This document shows, piece by piece, positions 37,079 through 38,392 of a DNA stretch of 38,392 nucleotides; the stretch's first letter is position 1, and the number at the start of each line of letters is the position of its first letter. The stretch is taken from assembly GCF_001043975.1 (NCBI RefSeq), contig NZ_LABY01000227.1, positions 1-38,392 of the forward strand. The letters are read 5' to 3'. The stretch is from Methylobacterium variabile. GTDB lineage: Bacteria; Pseudomonadota; Alphaproteobacteria; Rhizobiales; Beijerinckiaceae. Made by a program: the position numbers and the translations under genes. The notes under the pieces were generated by a model. That model was not told where the DNA came from. It saw nothing but the letters and a program-made list of their open reading frames with translations, and ran no database searches.

Positions 37079-37381
37079 CGAGCATCCCCAAGGGTTGGCG
37101 CGAGCGTTTGGCGCGTGCCCGGGCCGCGACCCGGCCGCCGGGGCCGTTCTCGGAACGGTTCCAAAGCCCGGAAGGTGCGCGAGGCTTAAACGAGCGGATA
37201 TGACGAAACAAGGGGCGTTCGCACCGCACAAACCGCGAACGTCTGCACGCAAGATAGGGGCTTGGCGCCCGCGCACAACGCCCGGAAGCCCCGGCCGGCC
37301 GGGGAGGATCGTCGCAGCCCCCTCCCCTTCGCGGGCGTTTTCAGGGGCTTGGCCGCCATGCTGCGCTGCGGGAAGCGCGTG
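37079..37381 (-). promoter_or_regulatory. Promoter and leader region of the nuo operon
   Basis: This roughly 300-bp gap holds no gene. Near nuoA it has a perfect hairpin CCGTTC-TCG-GAACGG at 37144-37158, likely in the leader. Further up lies a seven-base dyad CGTTCGC (37216-37222) / GCGAACG (37235-37241) with a 12-base spacer. On the minus strand, TTGTTT followed by TTTAAG about 15 bases on could be the promoter, a weak match. Near 37320-37352 GCCCCCT pairs loosely with AGGGGC just past the CAP-gene stop. Confidence 0.45.
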
Positions 37382-37924
37382 TCAGCCGTCCGACAGGATC
37401 AGTGCCCAGTACCGCTTGTAGCGGCTGCCCGGCGCATCGACCCGGGCGATGCCGACGCGCTTGACCTGCGGCATGAGCATGTTGCGGTTGTGCTCCGGCG
37501 AGACCTGCCAGCGCTTCAGCACCTCGTCGAAGGTGGCCGAGCCGGCGCTCAGGTTCTCGGCGGCGTAGCGACCGCCGAAGCCGGCGCGCTTGAGCCGCGC
37601 GTCGAAGGTGCCGCCGACCTCGTGCGAGAGGAAGCCGGCCCTGGCATTGGCCTCGGCCTGGAGCGAGGCGGCGCGGATCAGCGAAGAATCGATCACCACC
37701 GGCCCGAGGCCGTGGCTCGCCCGGTAGCGCGAGATCGCCGCCGCCGCCGAGGCCTCGTCGAGGATCACCGGCGTGGTCGGCAGGTCCGGCACCGGCAGGA
37801 TCGCCGAGCCGCTGCAGCCGGCGAGCGCCAGGCCGACGCCGAGGAGGAGTGCGCGCGCAAGATGGCGTCTGGACTCCGCGGCCCGGCGCCGGGCGCGAGC
37901 CGTCGAGGGGAGCAGGTGCGGCAT
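37382..37924 (-). CDS. CAP-domain (SCP/PR1-like) lipoprotein
   Basis: Predicted envelope lipoprotein of 180 residues with unknown role. After a strongly basic N terminus comes a hydrophobic stretch ending in a lipobox (ALAGC, Cys37), then a CAP domain at about 58-178 with the expected pocket residues His101 (LSHEV), Glu123 (AENLS) and His145 (SPEHNRNML). Bacterial CAP proteins of this size are common in alphaproteobacteria but their activity is poorly defined. The ATG at 37924 is chosen; a GTG at 37948 would add eight residues. It lies between the tRNA-Asp genes and nuoA on the same strand. Confidence 0.88.
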   Translation of the reverse strand: MPHLLPSTARARRRAAESRRHLARALLLGVGLALAGCSGSAILPVPDLPTTPVILDEASAAAAISRYRASHGLGPVVIDSSLIRAASLQAEANARAGFLSHEVGGTFDARLKRAGFGGRYAAENLSAGSATFDEVLKRWQVSPEHNRNMLMPQVKRVGIARVDAPGSRYKRYWALILSDG

Positions 37925-38075
37925 CTCTGGCGATTCCTGGAACAGCACGGCCGTGCGGGAGCGCGCACCTGTCGGTCAATTGTGGAGATTTTCGGAGCAG
38001 GTCGGTTCGGGCCGTCGCGACGCGGTTCGGCGTCGTCTCGCTGCAACGGACAGCCGTGACGGGAACCGTTCGAAG

Positions 38076-38152
38076 TGGCGCGGGCGACGGGGCTCGAACC
38101 CGCGACCTCCGGCGTGACAGGCCGGCACTCTAACCAACTGAGCTACGCCCGC
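38076..38152 (-). tRNA. tRNA-Asp (GTC)
   Basis: On the minus strand the 77 bases fold as a complete tRNA: acceptor GCGGGCG/CGCCCGC with discriminator G and encoded CCA, D arm AGCTCAGTTGGTTAGAGT, anticodon stem CCGGC/GCCGG around loop CTGTCAC (anticodon GTC, Asp), and T arm GCGGGTTCGAGCCCCGT. It is the last of a tandem set. Confidence 0.95.
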
Positions 38153-38205
38153 GCGGCGTGCTCGCAAGGGCCCTCAAACTGCGTTGTCATTCCCGGGAGA
38201 AGGAA

Positions 38206-38282
38206 TGGCGCGGACGACGGGGCTCGAACCCGCGACCTCCGGCGTGACAGGCCGGCACTCTAACCGACTGAGCTACGTCCGC
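38206..38282 (-). tRNA. tRNA-Asp (GTC)
   Basis: A second complete 77-base tRNA-Asp on the minus strand, 53 bases upstream of the first in transcription order. It differs in the acceptor stem (GCGGACG/CGTCCGC, compensating changes on both sides) and one D-loop base. The anticodon loop CTGTCAC (GTC) and encoded CCA are the same. Confidence 0.95.
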
Positions 38283-38330
38283 GCAGGGCGCTCGTGCACT
38301 ACAGAAACGCCTTTTTTCCCGCGAGGGAAG

Positions 38331-38392
38331 TGGCGCGGACGGCGGGGCTCGAACCCGCGAACTCCGGCGCGACAGGCCGGAACTCTATGCGG
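38331..38392 (-). tRNA. Partial third tRNA-Asp-like gene, cut by the window edge
   Basis: The 3' 62 bases of another tRNA-Asp-like gene: CCA end, acceptor 3' strand CGTCCGC, T arm GCGGGTTCGAGCCCCGC and anticodon loop CTGTCGC with GTC. Base 37 is G instead of A, and the last visible D-loop bases (CCGCAT before AGAG) do not match the GTTGGTT/GTCGGTT of the other copies. It may be a divergent or decaying copy; the 5' part is outside the window. Confidence 0.7.

Overview
The window is from a very GC-rich (about 70%) alphaproteobacterium, most likely a Methylobacterium-type member of the Hyphomicrobiales. The evidence is the uninterrupted 14-gene nuo operon followed by birA, rnj, a methylmalonyl/ethylmalonyl-CoA epimerase, a DUF1467 gene, proS and the lol genes, the tail on NuoE, and the codon use. 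The genus is an inference, since no ribosomal RNA is present. Almost everything is core chromosome. No transposase, integrase, phage module or CRISPR array was seen.

Layout, left to right. 0-6.3 kb: a DmdC-like acyl-CoA dehydrogenase diverges from a Sua5-type threonylcarbamoyl-AMP synthase that ends in a clear terminator; a WrbA quinone reductase diverges from a LysR regulator across a gap holding three phased GCAAG/CTTGC arms; then a Gre-family factor and an AcuI-type reductase. 6.3-13.7 kb: a small secreted protein of four internal repeats, a start-less coding remnant, a SleB-type cell-wall hydrolase, a multi-domain cyclase (haem-type membrane anchor, 2Fe-2S domain, class III cyclase), a palindrome-rich intergenic element, and pyruvate phosphate dikinase. 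13.8-18.7 kb: a DUF3096 membrane peptide, lolD, lolC/E, proS, an unannotated small-RNA locus on the opposite strand, a DUF1467 gene and the epimerase. 18.8-21.5 kb: RNase J and biotin ligase. 21.5-37.1 kb: nuoA to nuoN, all on the minus strand. 37.4-38.4 kb: a CAP-domain lipoprotein and two complete plus one cut-off tRNA-Asp genes.

How it works together: the nuo genes encode the complete 14-subunit proton-pumping NADH:quinone oxidoreductase. The downstream genes are housekeeping functions: biotin loading of carboxylases, RNA decay, acyl-CoA epimerisation, proline charging and lipoprotein export. PPDK, the epimerase, the AcuI-like reductase and the acyl-CoA dehydrogenase fit a C1/C2/C3-acid metabolism that interconverts PEP and pyruvate and runs acyl-CoA carbon through an ethylmalonyl- or methylmalonyl-CoA route; this link is inferred.

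The most unusual items are the quinone/redox-type membrane cyclase lacking two residues that normally recognise ATP, the small-RNA locus with its own strong promoter and terminator at 17.7-17.9 kb, the repeat-built secreted protein, and lineage-type extensions in NuoE and NuoL. I found no clear candidate for a wholly new multi-gene system.
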